Source: VXPQ01 sp965248175
GTDB lineage: Bacteria > Bacteroidota > Rhodothermia > Rhodothermales > VXPQ01
Assembly: GCA_965248175.1 (NCBI GenBank)
Contig: OZ252093.1
Coordinates: 868,001 to 932,000, forward strand
DNA: 64,000 nucleotides
Reading direction: 5' to 3'
In this document: positions 36,097-44,394 of the stretch, one piece after another
Layout: each line of letters begins with the position of its first letter
Numbering within the stretch: the stretch's first letter is position 1
Position numbers and translations under genes: made by a program
Notes under the pieces: generated by a model
What the model saw: the letters and a program-made list of their open reading frames with translations, nothing else
Databases searched by the model: none
What the model was told of the DNA's origin: nothing

Positions 36097-37092
36097 TCAG
36101 AGGAGTTCGACCTCACGCAGCATGTCGAGCGTGCCGTCAAGGTCGCTCAACGCGTCAAGATCGATATCGGGAACCACCTGGTTTGCGCCGGGAAGCCCTG
36201 CAGGCGACCCGATGCCTTCAATGACGGCATATTCATACGTTTCCTGCACGAAGTATTGTTGGGCTTCCTCTGAAAGCAGGAAATCGATCAGTTTCAGGGC
36301 GGCGGCTTGTCGCGTGGAAGATGCCAGCATAGCGATCCCTGCCACGTTGATCAGATTGCCTGCATCGCCTGCTGCAAAGAACTGCTGTTCCACCGGAAAG
36401 TCCGGATCCTCGCTCAGGAAGCGATACAGATAATAGTGGTTGGGCAATCCCAGATCGATTTCTCCATCGGCAATGGCTTGCACGATGGTTCGATTGTTTG
36501 GATAGTTTTTTGCCCCGTTTTCCTGCATGGCCCGGAGCCAATTTTGTGTGGCTTCGTTGCCTGCTATGGTGCGAAGTGCGGTCACATGCGCCTGGAACGA
36601 ACCGTTGGCCGGCGCCCATCCGACACGGCCGGCATAGGGTTCCTGCGCCAGATAGAAAATGCTTGCGGGACGTGTTTCCGTCGTGGTGCGCTCGGGGCTG
36701 TATGCCAGTACGCGCGCTCGACCGCTCGTTGCCACCCACGTTCCCGAACCATTTCGAAAATATTCCGGGACTCTGGTAAGCAACGAGTCGGGAAGAGTCG
36801 CCGGGAGGCCTTCTTCCTGTACGGCGCCCAACGCGCCGGCATCCTGGGCCCAGAAAAGATCCGCCTCGGTTTGTATGCCTTCTTCCGAAAGGGCTACGGC
36901 CAGTTGCGCCGTGTTTCCATACCGGACCTCTACGGTGATGCCTGTTTGCGCCTGGAAACGTTCAAGGATGGGTCCTGCGAGCGATTCGCTTCGTCCGGAG
37001 TAGATCACGACCGTTTGTGACTCGGGTTCGCCGCACGCTCCAATGCATAGGCCAAGCAGAATAGCAGCGGCGGATACGTATGTACGGGGCAT
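36097..37092 (-). CDS. fbpA: Ferric iron-binding lipoprotein
   Basis: 331 residues. A lipoprotein signal ends in the lipobox LCIGAC; the mature protein starts at that Cys. The fold begins VVIYSGRSESLAGPILERFQ, the classic FbpA/FutA opening. A late YLYRFL region may include an iron-ligand tyrosine. The frame runs upstream to 37206, but the lipobox sets the start at ATG 37092. Other class II anion- or thiamine-binding relatives cannot be fully excluded. The Fur-family regulator at 53389-53868 is a candidate controller (inference). Confidence 0.87.
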   Translation of the reverse strand: MPRTYVSAAAILLGLCIGACGEPESQTVVIYSGRSESLAGPILERFQAQTGITVEVRYGNTAQLAVALSEEGIQTEADLFWAQDAGALGAVQEEGLPATLPDSLLTRVPEYFRNGSGTWVATSGRARVLAYSPERTTTETRPASIFYLAQEPYAGRVGWAPANGSFQAHVTALRTIAGNEATQNWLRAMQENGAKNYPNNRTIVQAIADGEIDLGLPNHYYLYRFLSEDPDFPVEQQFFAAGDAGNLINVAGIAMLASSTRQAAALKLIDFLLSEEAQQYFVQETYEYAVIEGIGSPAGLPGANQVVPDIDLDALSDLDGTLDMLREVELL

Positions 37093-37147
37093 GTGGCTAT
37101 GCGTAGCGAAACGTTTTCTGGAGAATGGAACGAGCTGGACACAATAT

Positions 37148-37158
37148 AGACAAAGTCT
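37148..37158. promoter_or_regulatory. Palindrome upstream of fbpA
   Basis: Perfect interrupted palindrome AGAC-AAA-GTCT, 56 bp upstream of the fbpA start, in an AT-rich stretch (TAATAAAAATAAAAG follows). The placement suits an operator for the iron-import operon. It does not match a canonical Fur box, so the binding protein is unknown. Confidence 0.3.
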
Positions 37159-37234
37159 TAATAAAAATAAAAGATCGTGGATGGGGGCTCGCCATCCCAT
37201 CGGCATTATGCCGGAGTCGTAAGAATCAATTCGG

Positions 37235-38941
37235 TCACGCCCCGTTTTCTTCCCGGCGGCGTTCCGTCACGCCATTCTTGATGTCCGTCAGATACTGCCA
37301 GGCGGCAGGGCGATCCTGTGGCAGATCCCCGGAGAACACAACCTCCTTGATAGCGCCGATTGCAGCGTTTTCCCGTCCTTTGAGTTCAGCGATAAACTCC
37401 TCGAAAAGCGCCCCGCGCCGCAGCGCATCGTCCTTGATTTCCATCATGAGTTGGAAAGCGGCGTCATGTTCGTTGGGGATGTCTCCCTCCAGAATCGCCT
37501 CCCGGATCGTTTCCTTGATGATGCCGACAACCACAGATTCTCCGATGCCCAGCGTCTGCATGATCTCGCGTCCGTCCACGGGGGGGCGAAAATTACGAAG
37601 GCGATCCTTTTCCTCGACCTTCTGCATTTTATTCTCGACGTGATCGAACGCGGCGAGATAGCGACGTACACGCTGTGGGTTCTTCGACGTGATGTCCGCC
37701 CGAACCAGCGTCATCAGATCCTCGATATCGTCCCCCGCCTCAAAGAGGAGCCGCCGTACGGCGGAATCGGTGACTTCCTCGTCCACAAGGGACACGGGCC
37801 GGTGATGCAGCCGGATGAGTTTCTGTACATACTTTACCGGATCGCCGGAGGGAAGCCGGAGCTTTTTGAAGACGCCGGGAATCATTCTCGCACCGACCTC
37901 CTCATGCCCGTGAAAGGTCCATCCGGCGGCACGCGACAATCGTTTGGTGCGCGGCTTGCCGATGTCGTGCAGAAGCGCCGCCCAGCGCAGATAGCACGTC
38001 TCCTCGCCGCTCCGGTTCGCCGTCATCGCCGAGAGGTTATCGAGGACCTGCAGCGTATGGAAGAAATTGTCTTTGTGGCGATGCCCGTCCACGGTTTCGA
38101 CGCCCTGCAGCGCCGTGAGCTCCGGCAGAATATGCTTCAGCAGGCCGGAATTGAAAAGAATCCGGAACCCCACCGAGGGACATGCCGCACAGATGATCTT
38201 CTGCAGTTCGTCCGTAATGCGCTCCTTGCTCACGATAGCGATCCGCCCGGCCTGCCGTTTCATGGCATGCAGCGCCTGTGCGGCAATCCGGAACTGCAGT
38301 CGGGTTGCAAATCGTGCGGCGCGAATCATCCGGAGCGGATCGTCTTCGAACGTAATGCCGGGGTCGAGAGGGGTTCGGAGTATACCCTCGGACAAGTGCG
38401 CCAGCCCATCGAACGGATCCTCCAGCACCCCGAAACGATCCGGGTTCATGGAGGCCGCCATCGCGTTTATCGTGAAGTCGCGTCGGCGCAGGTCGTCCAT
38501 CAGCGAGCCGTCTTCGACGACAGGCTTTCTTGATTCGCGGCGGTAGCTCTCTTTCCGCGCTCCTACGAATTCCAGCGCAAGCACCTTGCTGTCACTGGAA
38601 TTCCCATTGACTCCGGGCCGGGGTACGCGGATGGCGGCGGTTCCATAGGTCTCGTACACATGCACGGTACGTCCACCGAGTTCTTTCGCAAGCGCTTTGG
38701 CAAGACGGATGCCGCTGCCCGGTCCGACCGCTACGAAATCCAGTTCCGGGACGGACCTGTCCAGGAGAATATCCCGCACGGCTCCTCCCACCAGCCATAC
38801 GTCGATACCCTCTCTGTCGGCAACATGTCCGACCGTGCACAACAAAGATGCGAAGGGACCGGCGCGCAAGGTGTCGGCCAAGTCTGACGCTATGTCCTTT
38901 CGGGCGTTCAGGGGATTATCCGTAATAAAATCGGCATACAT
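37235..38941 (-). CDS. cca: tRNA CCA-adding enzyme / poly(A) polymerase family protein with HD domain
   Basis: About 568 residues. An N-terminal class II nucleotidyltransferase head contains LVGGAVRDILLDR and the catalytic acid region PELDFVAVG. The RRRDFTINAMA motif and DDPLRMIRAARFATRLQF follow, as in CCA-adding enzymes. A central HD phosphohydrolase domain (LLHDIGKPRTK) follows, then a C-terminal helical extension of about 100 residues. This HD-fused architecture is usual in Bacteroidota CCA enzymes. The start was placed at ATG 38941. Confidence 0.88.
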   Translation of the reverse strand: MYADFITDNPLNARKDIASDLADTLRAGPFASLLCTVGHVADREGIDVWLVGGAVRDILLDRSVPELDFVAVGPGSGIRLAKALAKELGGRTVHVYETYGTAAIRVPRPGVNGNSSDSKVLALEFVGARKESYRRESRKPVVEDGSLMDDLRRRDFTINAMAASMNPDRFGVLEDPFDGLAHLSEGILRTPLDPGITFEDDPLRMIRAARFATRLQFRIAAQALHAMKRQAGRIAIVSKERITDELQKIICAACPSVGFRILFNSGLLKHILPELTALQGVETVDGHRHKDNFFHTLQVLDNLSAMTANRSGEETCYLRWAALLHDIGKPRTKRLSRAAGWTFHGHEEVGARMIPGVFKKLRLPSGDPVKYVQKLIRLHHRPVSLVDEEVTDSAVRRLLFEAGDDIEDLMTLVRADITSKNPQRVRRYLAAFDHVENKMQKVEEKDRLRNFRPPVDGREIMQTLGIGESVVVGIIKETIREAILEGDIPNEHDAAFQLMMEIKDDALRRGALFEEFIAELKGRENAAIGAIKEVVFSGDLPQDRPAAWQYLTDIKNGVTERRREENGA

Positions 38942-39321
38942 CGGGCCAGAGATCTGGCATTGGTTATGCCGTTCATGGACGTACAAGAAGGCTTGCCGGT
39001 TTCACCTGGCGGCCCCTTGCGCGAATCGCTGCCCTCAGCTGGTGGCCATACCCTATGGAGACCGAGTCCCCATTGAACAGTAAAGCCACGTACACAGTTA
39101 AGCGGACACGCCCTCTGCCGGGCCCGTATCGGTAATCAGTATCATTCTCATGGGTCCGTGATTGCCCGATAGCGCAATGAAACCATAAAAATGAAAAGCC
39201 TCCCGCTATACCGGCTTGGGAGGCTTTCTTTGGTGTGTCTGCTTGAACAAGAGATTTGGGCCATTTGGGATGGCCACCCTCCTGTTCGCTTTCCTGTATT
39301 TCGCAGTAGCGCTTCTCCCCG
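38942..39321. other. 380-bp gap with one terminator
   Basis: The gap between cca and the next leftward gene. It should contain the cca promoter, but I see no clear consensus. No tRNA or other RNA fold was recognised. The only clear element is the intrinsic terminator at 39195-39227. Confidence 0.4.
39195..39227 (-). terminator. Intrinsic terminator downstream of 39322-39729
   Basis: Perfect 10-bp stem AAAGCCTCCC / GGGAGGCTTT with a 13-nt loop. On the minus strand it is followed by TTCATTTTTATGG, a T-rich tract, about 95 nt after the stop of the leftward gene 39322-39729. The plus strand also shows a short T tract (TTTCTTTGG), so it may work both ways. Confidence 0.75.
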
Positions 39322-39729
39322 TCAATCAGCGGGGTTGACGTCGCCCGGACGTACGTCCCAGGTTAGCATGGACTCGATATCTGCGTAGTCTTCTTCGTTG
39401 TCTGCATCCACGAAGCGATAATCTCCCATTTTGTCGCGCTTTGATGTCGGGACGCATGACCATTTGGTTCCTTGGCGATCCGAGAAGGTATCCGGATAAG
39501 GATTGCGTGCCCTGTAGGACGGGTGGTAGGAACGATAGGTTTTTTCCGCTTCGTAGAGCGCAGCCCGGCGGGCGCCGGCCTCCGTGCGGCTCTCGCCCGT
39601 GACGCGAAACGGCGAGACGGTGATGACCGCTCGGAAGTAGTCGTTTTCTATTTCCGAGTACTCCGGGCGCATAACCTCGAATTCCTCAGGATGAGGATAT
39701 GCACTGCGCTCAATGCTTTCCTGCAACAT
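39322..39729 (-). CDS. Hypothetical protein
   Basis: 135 residues from ATG 39729 (MLQESIERSAYPHPEEFEVM...). No signal peptide or membrane segment. Rich in Glu, Arg and Tyr, with a central basic/aromatic stretch (YEAEKTYRSYHPSYRARNPYPD) and an acidic C-terminus. I do not recognise a family. The ORF has its own downstream terminator, which supports it being a real transcription unit. The frame is open to 39792. Confidence 0.6.
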   Translation of the reverse strand: MLQESIERSAYPHPEEFEVMRPEYSEIENDYFRAVITVSPFRVTGESRTEAGARRAALYEAEKTYRSYHPSYRARNPYPDTFSDRQGTKWSCVPTSKRDKMGDYRFVDADNEEDYADIESMLTWDVRPGDVNPAD

Positions 39730-40282
39730 TATGCCCGCCGTTGATTGTATAAATGAGGATTGCCTGTGGCTCTCCACTGTGCCCGTCACCATGGCAGGGG
39801 CACATGGCGCCCGCAGTAAACGACCGACCTTGCCTTTGGATTCATTCTTTCACTTCGGATGCGGAATGCAGCCGGAGACTGTTTGCTCCACGGAATACAT
39901 AACCGTTATTGCAAACAATATTTTGTACAGTGTCTCCTCGATTGTGAACAAAATCGTGGATAACTTCGTGAATAGGATGTGGGCAAAGGAACATTTTCGC
40001 AATAACGGTATTAAAACAAAATGCTGTCCGCGAGTCAGTGCGTGCTTCTGTGCTTTACACCTCTGTGGATACTCTGTGGATTCCGGGAATTGTGAAATCC
40101 GACATTGTCGATAAAAAACGCTTGCATAACGGTTCTCTACCTTTTTTATTGTACACTCTGGCTTTTGCCCCTGCACGGTTAGGTCGGAGGGCAAACGGTA
40201 ATCCGTTATTTTCGATCTGTTCGCCCGTTTTTCTCAAGTACCCAGGAATAGCAGTATACACGTCAAGGAAGGAGCAGCGATT
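39730..40282 (+). promoter_or_regulatory. nrdJ upstream region with DnaA-box-like cluster and ATAACGG motifs
   Basis: 553 bases without a gene, strongly AT-rich between 39895 and 40150. Two sets of motifs stand out. First, five same-orientation near-matches to the DnaA box (TGTGGATAA): 39943 TGTGAACAA, 39955 CGTGGATAA, 39978 TGTGGGCAA, 40064 TGTGGATAC, 40075 TGTGGATTC; the last two form an 11-base tandem repeat. Second, an 11-base inverted repeat ACCGTTATTGC (39902-39912) / GCAATAACGGT (39999-40009), with further ATAACGG copies at 40126 and 40203. They suggest dense regulation of nrdJ, or a replication origin. Confidence 0.45.
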
Positions 40283-43200
40283 ATGAAGGATAGCATATCC
40301 CCCCAGGGCGGCTTCACCCAGGATACCCCCGACAAATACCTCTCGTCCGGCTTGTTCTCTGGATTGAACGCCGATGATGCGAATGTCGGGGAAGTGTCCC
40401 GCGAGGCCGGCGCCGCGGTTTTCGCCCACGGGCAATTTGCCGGGGGATTGCATATCGAACGGGTTTTCTCCGAGGAAGGACAGTCGCCTTTCGACGCGCT
40501 TGCATGGGACCGGCGCGATGCCGCCATCAAAAATCAGCATGGCGACGCCGTCTTCGAGCAGAAAGATGTGGCTTTCCCGGAATCCTGGAGCCCCTTGGCC
40601 ACGAACGTGGTGGCCAGCAAGTATTTTTACGGAGATGTCGAGCAATCGGGAACGGATCCTGCAAAGGGGGGGCGCGAAGACTCACTCCGGCAACTCATTC
40701 ATCGCGTCACGCGCACCATTGCCGACTGGGGCGCCGAGCAACATTATTTCGCCACCGACGAAGATGGCGAACGCTTCTACGATGAACTCACCTGGCTTTG
40801 TCTGCATCAATATGGCGCCTTCAACAGCCCGGTATGGTTCAACGTCGGACTGCATCAGCAGTACGGCGTCCACGACTCGGGCGGCAAGAAAATATTCGGC
40901 TGGGAGGAAAGCAAGGGCAAGGCCGTCTCCGTGGATCCCTACCGGCGTCCACAGGCCTCTGCCTGCTTCATCATATCGGTTAACGATTCCATCGACGACA
41001 TTTGGCAGTTGATGGGAGAAAGCGCCCGGCTGTTCAAGTTTGGGTCGGGGGTAGGCGCCGACTGGTCGAGGCTGCGTTCCTCCAGAGAAAAACTTTCCGG
41101 CGGCGGGCAGCCGTCAGGGCCTGTCAGCTTCATGCGCGTGCAGGATGCTACCGGCGGGACCATCAAGTCCGGGGGCAAGACGCGCCGTGCAGCCATCATG
41201 CAGACGCTGAAGTCCTGGCACCCGGATATTCTCGAATTCGTTACGGCGAAGCAGGAAGAAGAACGGAAGGCCTGGGCACTGATAGAGGAAGGCTACGACG
41301 GTTCATTCAATGGCCCGGCGTACGGCAGCGTAGCCTTCCAGAACGTCAATCAGTCTGTGCGTGTGGACGATGCACTCATGCATTCCGTGCAGTCCGGAAG
41401 CCCGTACAAACTTCGGGGCGTGCTCGACGGTGAGGCGGTCGAAACCATTGCCGGAAAAGATGTGCTCCGCAAGATATCCGAGGGCACCCATGTGTGCGGC
41501 GACCCGGGCGTACAGTATGAGGATACGATCCAGCGGTGGCATACCTGCAAGGATTCGGGACCGATCAATTCGAGCAATCCCTGCTCGGAATACATGTTTC
41601 TCGACGATTCAGCCTGCAATCTGGCCAGCTTGAATCTTCGCAAGTTTCAGCGGGAAGACGGCTCGTTCGATGTGGAGCGCTACCGGGCCGCCACGCGAAT
41701 ATTTATCACGGCGCAGGAAATCCTGGTAGACAACGCCGGGTATCCGTCGCGTGCGATTGCCGAAAATTCACATGCCTACCGTCCCCTCGGGCTCGGGTTT
41801 GCCAACCTCGGTGCTCTGCTGATGGCTATGGGGCTTCCCTATGACAGTGACGAAGGCCGCGCCGTGGCCGGAGCGCTGATGGCGATCGAGCATGGCGAGG
41901 CATATGCCCGCAGCGCCGAGATTGCCGCCAACGAAAAGATCGGACCCTTCACAGGCTTTGCCGAAAATCGCTCGTCCATGCTTGATGTGATGCGCATGCA
42001 CGCGGCTGCAGTCGATACTATCCATACCAGTTGCCCGGGCTATCTCCTTGAGGCCGCCCGCGAAACGTGGACGTACTGTATAGCTGCCGGCGAGCAGTTT
42101 GGATACCGGAATGCGCAAGCCACGGTGTTGGCGCCGACCGGCACAATCGGGTTCATGATGGATTGCGATACGACAGGCGTCGAACCCGATATCGCGCTGG
42201 TCAAATACAAACTGCTGGCCGGGCAGGGCGACGGGATGATGAAGATCGTAAATCGCAGCGTGCCTGAGGCGCTCGCTCACCTCGGCTACCCGTCCCCGGA
42301 AATCGATGCGATCATTCGGTATGTCGATGAGCACGACACCATCGAAGGCGCGCCGGCATTGCGCGAGGAACATCTTCCCGTTTTCGACTGCGCTTTCAAA
42401 CCTTTCAAGGGGGAGCGTTCCATTCATCACAAGGGCCATATCCATATGATGGCGGCAGTTCAGCCTTTTATCTCCGGCGCTATCTCCAAGACGGTCAACA
42501 TGCCCGAAAGTGCAACGGTCGAGGAGATCGCCGATGCCTATATGCAGGGCTGGGAACTGGGGCTCAAGGCGCTTGCCATTTACCGCGAAAATTCCAAGCG
42601 GAGCCAGCCCCTCTCGACATCGAAGGGCGGCAATACCAGAAAAAGGCAGGAATGGGATGAGGAATCTTCCGGCGATGGGATGGCGGCGCCCGAACCGGAA
42701 ATTACCGAAAAGATCGTGTATCGGCCGATCCGCAAACGGCTTCCCGACGAACGTCCTTCCATAACGCACAAATTCTCAATCGCCGGGCACGAGGGCTACC
42801 TGCATATCGGGCTGTATCCCGCCTCGCGCATGCCCGGAGAAATCTTCATTACGATGGCGAAGGAGGGATCTACGATCTCCGGACTGATGGATGCGTTTGC
42901 GACATCGATATCCATCGCGTTGCAATATGGTGTTCCACTGGCGGATCTCTGCAACAAGTTCAGCCACATGCGTTTCGAACCGAACGGCTTTACGCAAAAC
43001 AAGGAGATCCCGATCACGAAGTCGATCATGGATTACATCTTCAGGTACCTGTCCCTGAAATTTATGCGGGTGCACAAGGAAGAGGAGGCCGACAGTGACC
43101 ATTCCGGCGAAGAACAATCCGCTTCCGGTTATGCAATCCGGCCTCAGGCCCAGATGCAGACGCAACTTTCCGCGCCGCCCGAGCCTGTGGATTCGCTCGT

Positions 43201-43381
43201 CGGAAGCACCGTGGAAGCGTTCATGGAGGCCATGGAAGGGCGCCGTGCAGGCAAGTCGAATGTGGCCACATTCCGCAACCAGGAGGACAGTCCGGCCTGT
43301 CCCAACTGCGGGTCCATCACCGTCCGCAGCGGCGCATGCTATTCGTGCCTCAACTGCGGTTCCACAAGCGGGTGCGGGTGA
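40283..43381 (+). CDS. nrdJ: Adenosylcobalamin-dependent (class II) ribonucleoside-diphosphate reductase
   Basis: 1032 residues. Reduces ribonucleotides to deoxyribonucleotides using a B12-derived thiyl radical, oxygen-independently. Active-site cysteines are seen at C228 (ASACFI) and C434 (NPCSE motif, the pair that also carries Asn and Glu). The PTGTIGFMMDCDTTG loop is present. The C-terminus carries a Cys-rich zinc-ribbon-like segment (CPNCGS...CYSCLNCGSTSGCG), as in long NrdJ proteins, which also serves re-reduction. There is no N-terminal ATP-cone. ATG 40283 is preceded by AAGGAG with 9-nt spacing. No nrdA/B or nrdR is in the window. Confidence 0.95.
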   Translation: MKDSISPQGGFTQDTPDKYLSSGLFSGLNADDANVGEVSREAGAAVFAHGQFAGGLHIERVFSEEGQSPFDALAWDRRDAAIKNQHGDAVFEQKDVAFPESWSPLATNVVASKYFYGDVEQSGTDPAKGGREDSLRQLIHRVTRTIADWGAEQHYFATDEDGERFYDELTWLCLHQYGAFNSPVWFNVGLHQQYGVHDSGGKKIFGWEESKGKAVSVDPYRRPQASACFIISVNDSIDDIWQLMGESARLFKFGSGVGADWSRLRSSREKLSGGGQPSGPVSFMRVQDATGGTIKSGGKTRRAAIMQTLKSWHPDILEFVTAKQEEERKAWALIEEGYDGSFNGPAYGSVAFQNVNQSVRVDDALMHSVQSGSPYKLRGVLDGEAVETIAGKDVLRKISEGTHVCGDPGVQYEDTIQRWHTCKDSGPINSSNPCSEYMFLDDSACNLASLNLRKFQREDGSFDVERYRAATRIFITAQEILVDNAGYPSRAIAENSHAYRPLGLGFANLGALLMAMGLPYDSDEGRAVAGALMAIEHGEAYARSAEIAANEKIGPFTGFAENRSSMLDVMRMHAAAVDTIHTSCPGYLLEAARETWTYCIAAGEQFGYRNAQATVLAPTGTIGFMMDCDTTGVEPDIALVKYKLLAGQGDGMMKIVNRSVPEALAHLGYPSPEIDAIIRYVDEHDTIEGAPALREEHLPVFDCAFKPFKGERSIHHKGHIHMMAAVQPFISGAISKTVNMPESATVEEIADAYMQGWELGLKALAIYRENSKRSQPLSTSKGGNTRKRQEWDEESSGDGMAAPEPEITEKIVYRPIRKRLPDERPSITHKFSIAGHEGYLHIGLYPASRMPGEIFITMAKEGSTISGLMDAFATSISIALQYGVPLADLCNKFSHMRFEPNGFTQNKEIPITKSIMDYIFRYLSLKFMRVHKEEEADSDHSGEEQSASGYAIRPQAQMQTQLSAPPEPVDSLVGSTVEAFMEAMEGRRAGKSNVATFRNQEDSPACPNCGSITVRSGACYSCLNCGSTSGCG

Positions 43382-43569
43382 TCCGTCCGGTTCTGGTTTT
43401 TTCGCATACTGCAAATAAAAACGGGAATTATATCCGATAGTGCCGAAGCGGAAAAGTCAGATTGTTGCTTGAAGCAATTCAGCTACCAATGCAATCAACA
43501 ATATGTGCAGCACACAGTATTTGTCCTTGACAATGCCCTGCAGGATATTGATCTTGCCTAAAACAAAAA

Positions 43570-43598
43570 GCGCCCGACGGTTTGGGGCCATCGGGCGC
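43570..43598 (+). terminator. Hairpin terminator downstream of nrdJ (possibly bidirectional)
   Basis: Stem GCGCCCGA / TCGGGCGC with an inner GG/CC extension, 189 bases after the nrdJ stop. It is followed on the plus strand by AGATTTT and preceded by AACAAAAA, which gives TTTTTGTT on the minus strand. The T-tract is stronger on the minus strand. The hairpin also stands 47 bases ahead of the small ORF at 43645, so an attenuator role is possible. Confidence 0.55.
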
Positions 43599-43644
43599 AG
43601 ATTTTCCACCTAAAAGGCTTAAGAAAACAGGAGGTGAAAAACCG

Positions 43645-43818
43645 TTGGACGACTATAATGTAGATCCTTTCTACACTTTTGTCAAGGAAAATCCGCAGGC
43701 GGTTGGATTAAAGTATTCGACCGATGCACTGCTGGAACGAACCGGAAAGCGGCACTTGGACAGAATTGTCCTTGAATCCAGACAGGCCAATCCCGAAAGA
43801 AAAGCGTACGGCTCATGA
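43645..43818 (+). CDS. Small hypothetical protein (57 residues, TTG start)
   Basis: An ideal Shine-Dalgarno, AGGAGGTG, ends 9 nt before a TTG codon that opens a 57-residue frame (DDYNVDPFYTFVKENPQAVG...). The peptide is charged and well balanced in composition (LLERTGKRHLDRIVLESRQ), unlike a random GC-rich frame. No family recognised. The frame is also open upstream to 43582, but that part crosses the hairpin. After its TGA the same frame stays open for another 118 codons without a start, which I regard as chance. Confidence 0.45.
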   Translation: MDDYNVDPFYTFVKENPQAVGLKYSTDALLERTGKRHLDRIVLESRQANPERKAYGS

Positions 43819-44166
43819 GCTCAGGCTTGGTGCGGTTACGCAGGGATTGTACACTATTGCCGTGAATTGGACCTTCTGCGTTACAGGAGGAAATATTCCT
43901 CCGCCGGACACTCGTGCCTGGATAAAGTACAGGATCGGACGCAGGGTTTTTCGCGTGGGAGGGCCAACGGGCTGTATGACGGCAGTAAAAAGGATATTCT
44001 TTTCGAGTTATACACGAGTCAGGTTCGAATTCACTGGCAACTGTATTTCATGCAACTAATTCCGGTCCACAATATCCAAATCGGCAAAATTTGCCGTTTT
44101 GCCAGTCCGACGAACACCTCTTTGCTTGCACCGAATCGGAAGAACAGGATAATTGACACAAACAAA
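43819..44166. other. 348-bp gap, no supported gene
   Basis: Between the small TTG-start ORF and the leftward terminator at 44167. Frames here are open on the plus strand, but none has a start with a ribosome site or a recognisable product. Base composition is lower in GC than nearby core genes. A GGTTCGAATTC string at 44030 recalls a tRNA T-loop, but no stem pairs around it. Confidence 0.35.
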
Positions 44167-44196
44167 AAGCCCCGATTCGATGCACGGACGGGGCTT
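44167..44196 (-). terminator. Intrinsic terminator of the gdhA transcription unit
   Basis: On the minus strand, AAGCCCCG pairs with CGGGGCTT (8-bp stem, 14-nt loop) and is followed directly by TTTGTTTGTGTC. It lies 24 bases after the stop of the small leftward ORF 44220-44327 and about 200 bases after gdhA. This suggests that both genes are transcribed together and end here. Confidence 0.75.
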
Positions 44197-44219
44197 GGCA
44201 GGGGAAGGGGGAATGCTTC

Positions 44220-44327
44220 CTAATCCTTCTCCTTCTTCATGAACTTCCAGTCCTCCTTCTTTCGAGGCGGACTGAACAGGATAGCCTTCGCAATGTTCTC
44301 CGGCGTGTCGGGAATCTGTTCGGGCAT
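44220..44327 (-). CDS. Very small hypothetical protein (35 residues) downstream of gdhA
   Basis: Reads MPEQIPDTPENIAKAILFSPP then RKKEDWKFMKKEKD and stops. The pattern TPEN(I/V)A+A(I/L)..PP followed by basic and Trp residues resembles small uncharacterised peptides I believe occur in many bacteria, but I cannot name a family. GGGAG lies just before the ATG. It sits 67 nt after the gdhA stop and directly before a good terminator. The frame also continues upstream without an ATG (GLKGSFRERE), so a longer form from a non-ATG start is possible. Confidence 0.5.
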   Translation of the reverse strand: MPEQIPDTPENIAKAILFSPPRKKEDWKFMKKEKD

Positions 44328-44394
44328 CTCCCGTTCCCGGAAAGAGCCTTTAAGACCCTGGATGGTTGTCAAGCTATTGTCTATCTTCTCTTCC

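Noticed and set aside
39730..40282. Cobalamin riboswitch controlling nrdJ
   Set aside because: I could not find the conserved B12-box core or a plausible multi-stem layout. A covariance-model search would be decisive.
43457..43591. A 44-codon minus-strand frame (MAPNRRALFVLG...) with hydrophobic C-terminus
   Set aside because: Its start codon lies inside the hairpin at 43570-43598, there is no close ribosome site, and the region is better explained as a terminator downstream of nrdJ.
44020..44050. GGTTCGAATTC resembling a tRNA T-loop
   Set aside because: Flanking bases do not form a T-stem or acceptor stem and no anticodon arm precedes it.
43819..44223. 118-codon continuation of the 57-residue ORF frame after its TGA, which could suggest stop-codon readthrough or selenocysteine
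   Set aside because: No start codon with a ribosome site, no recognisable family and no SECIS-like hairpin directly after the TGA. It also runs into the opposite-strand terminator.
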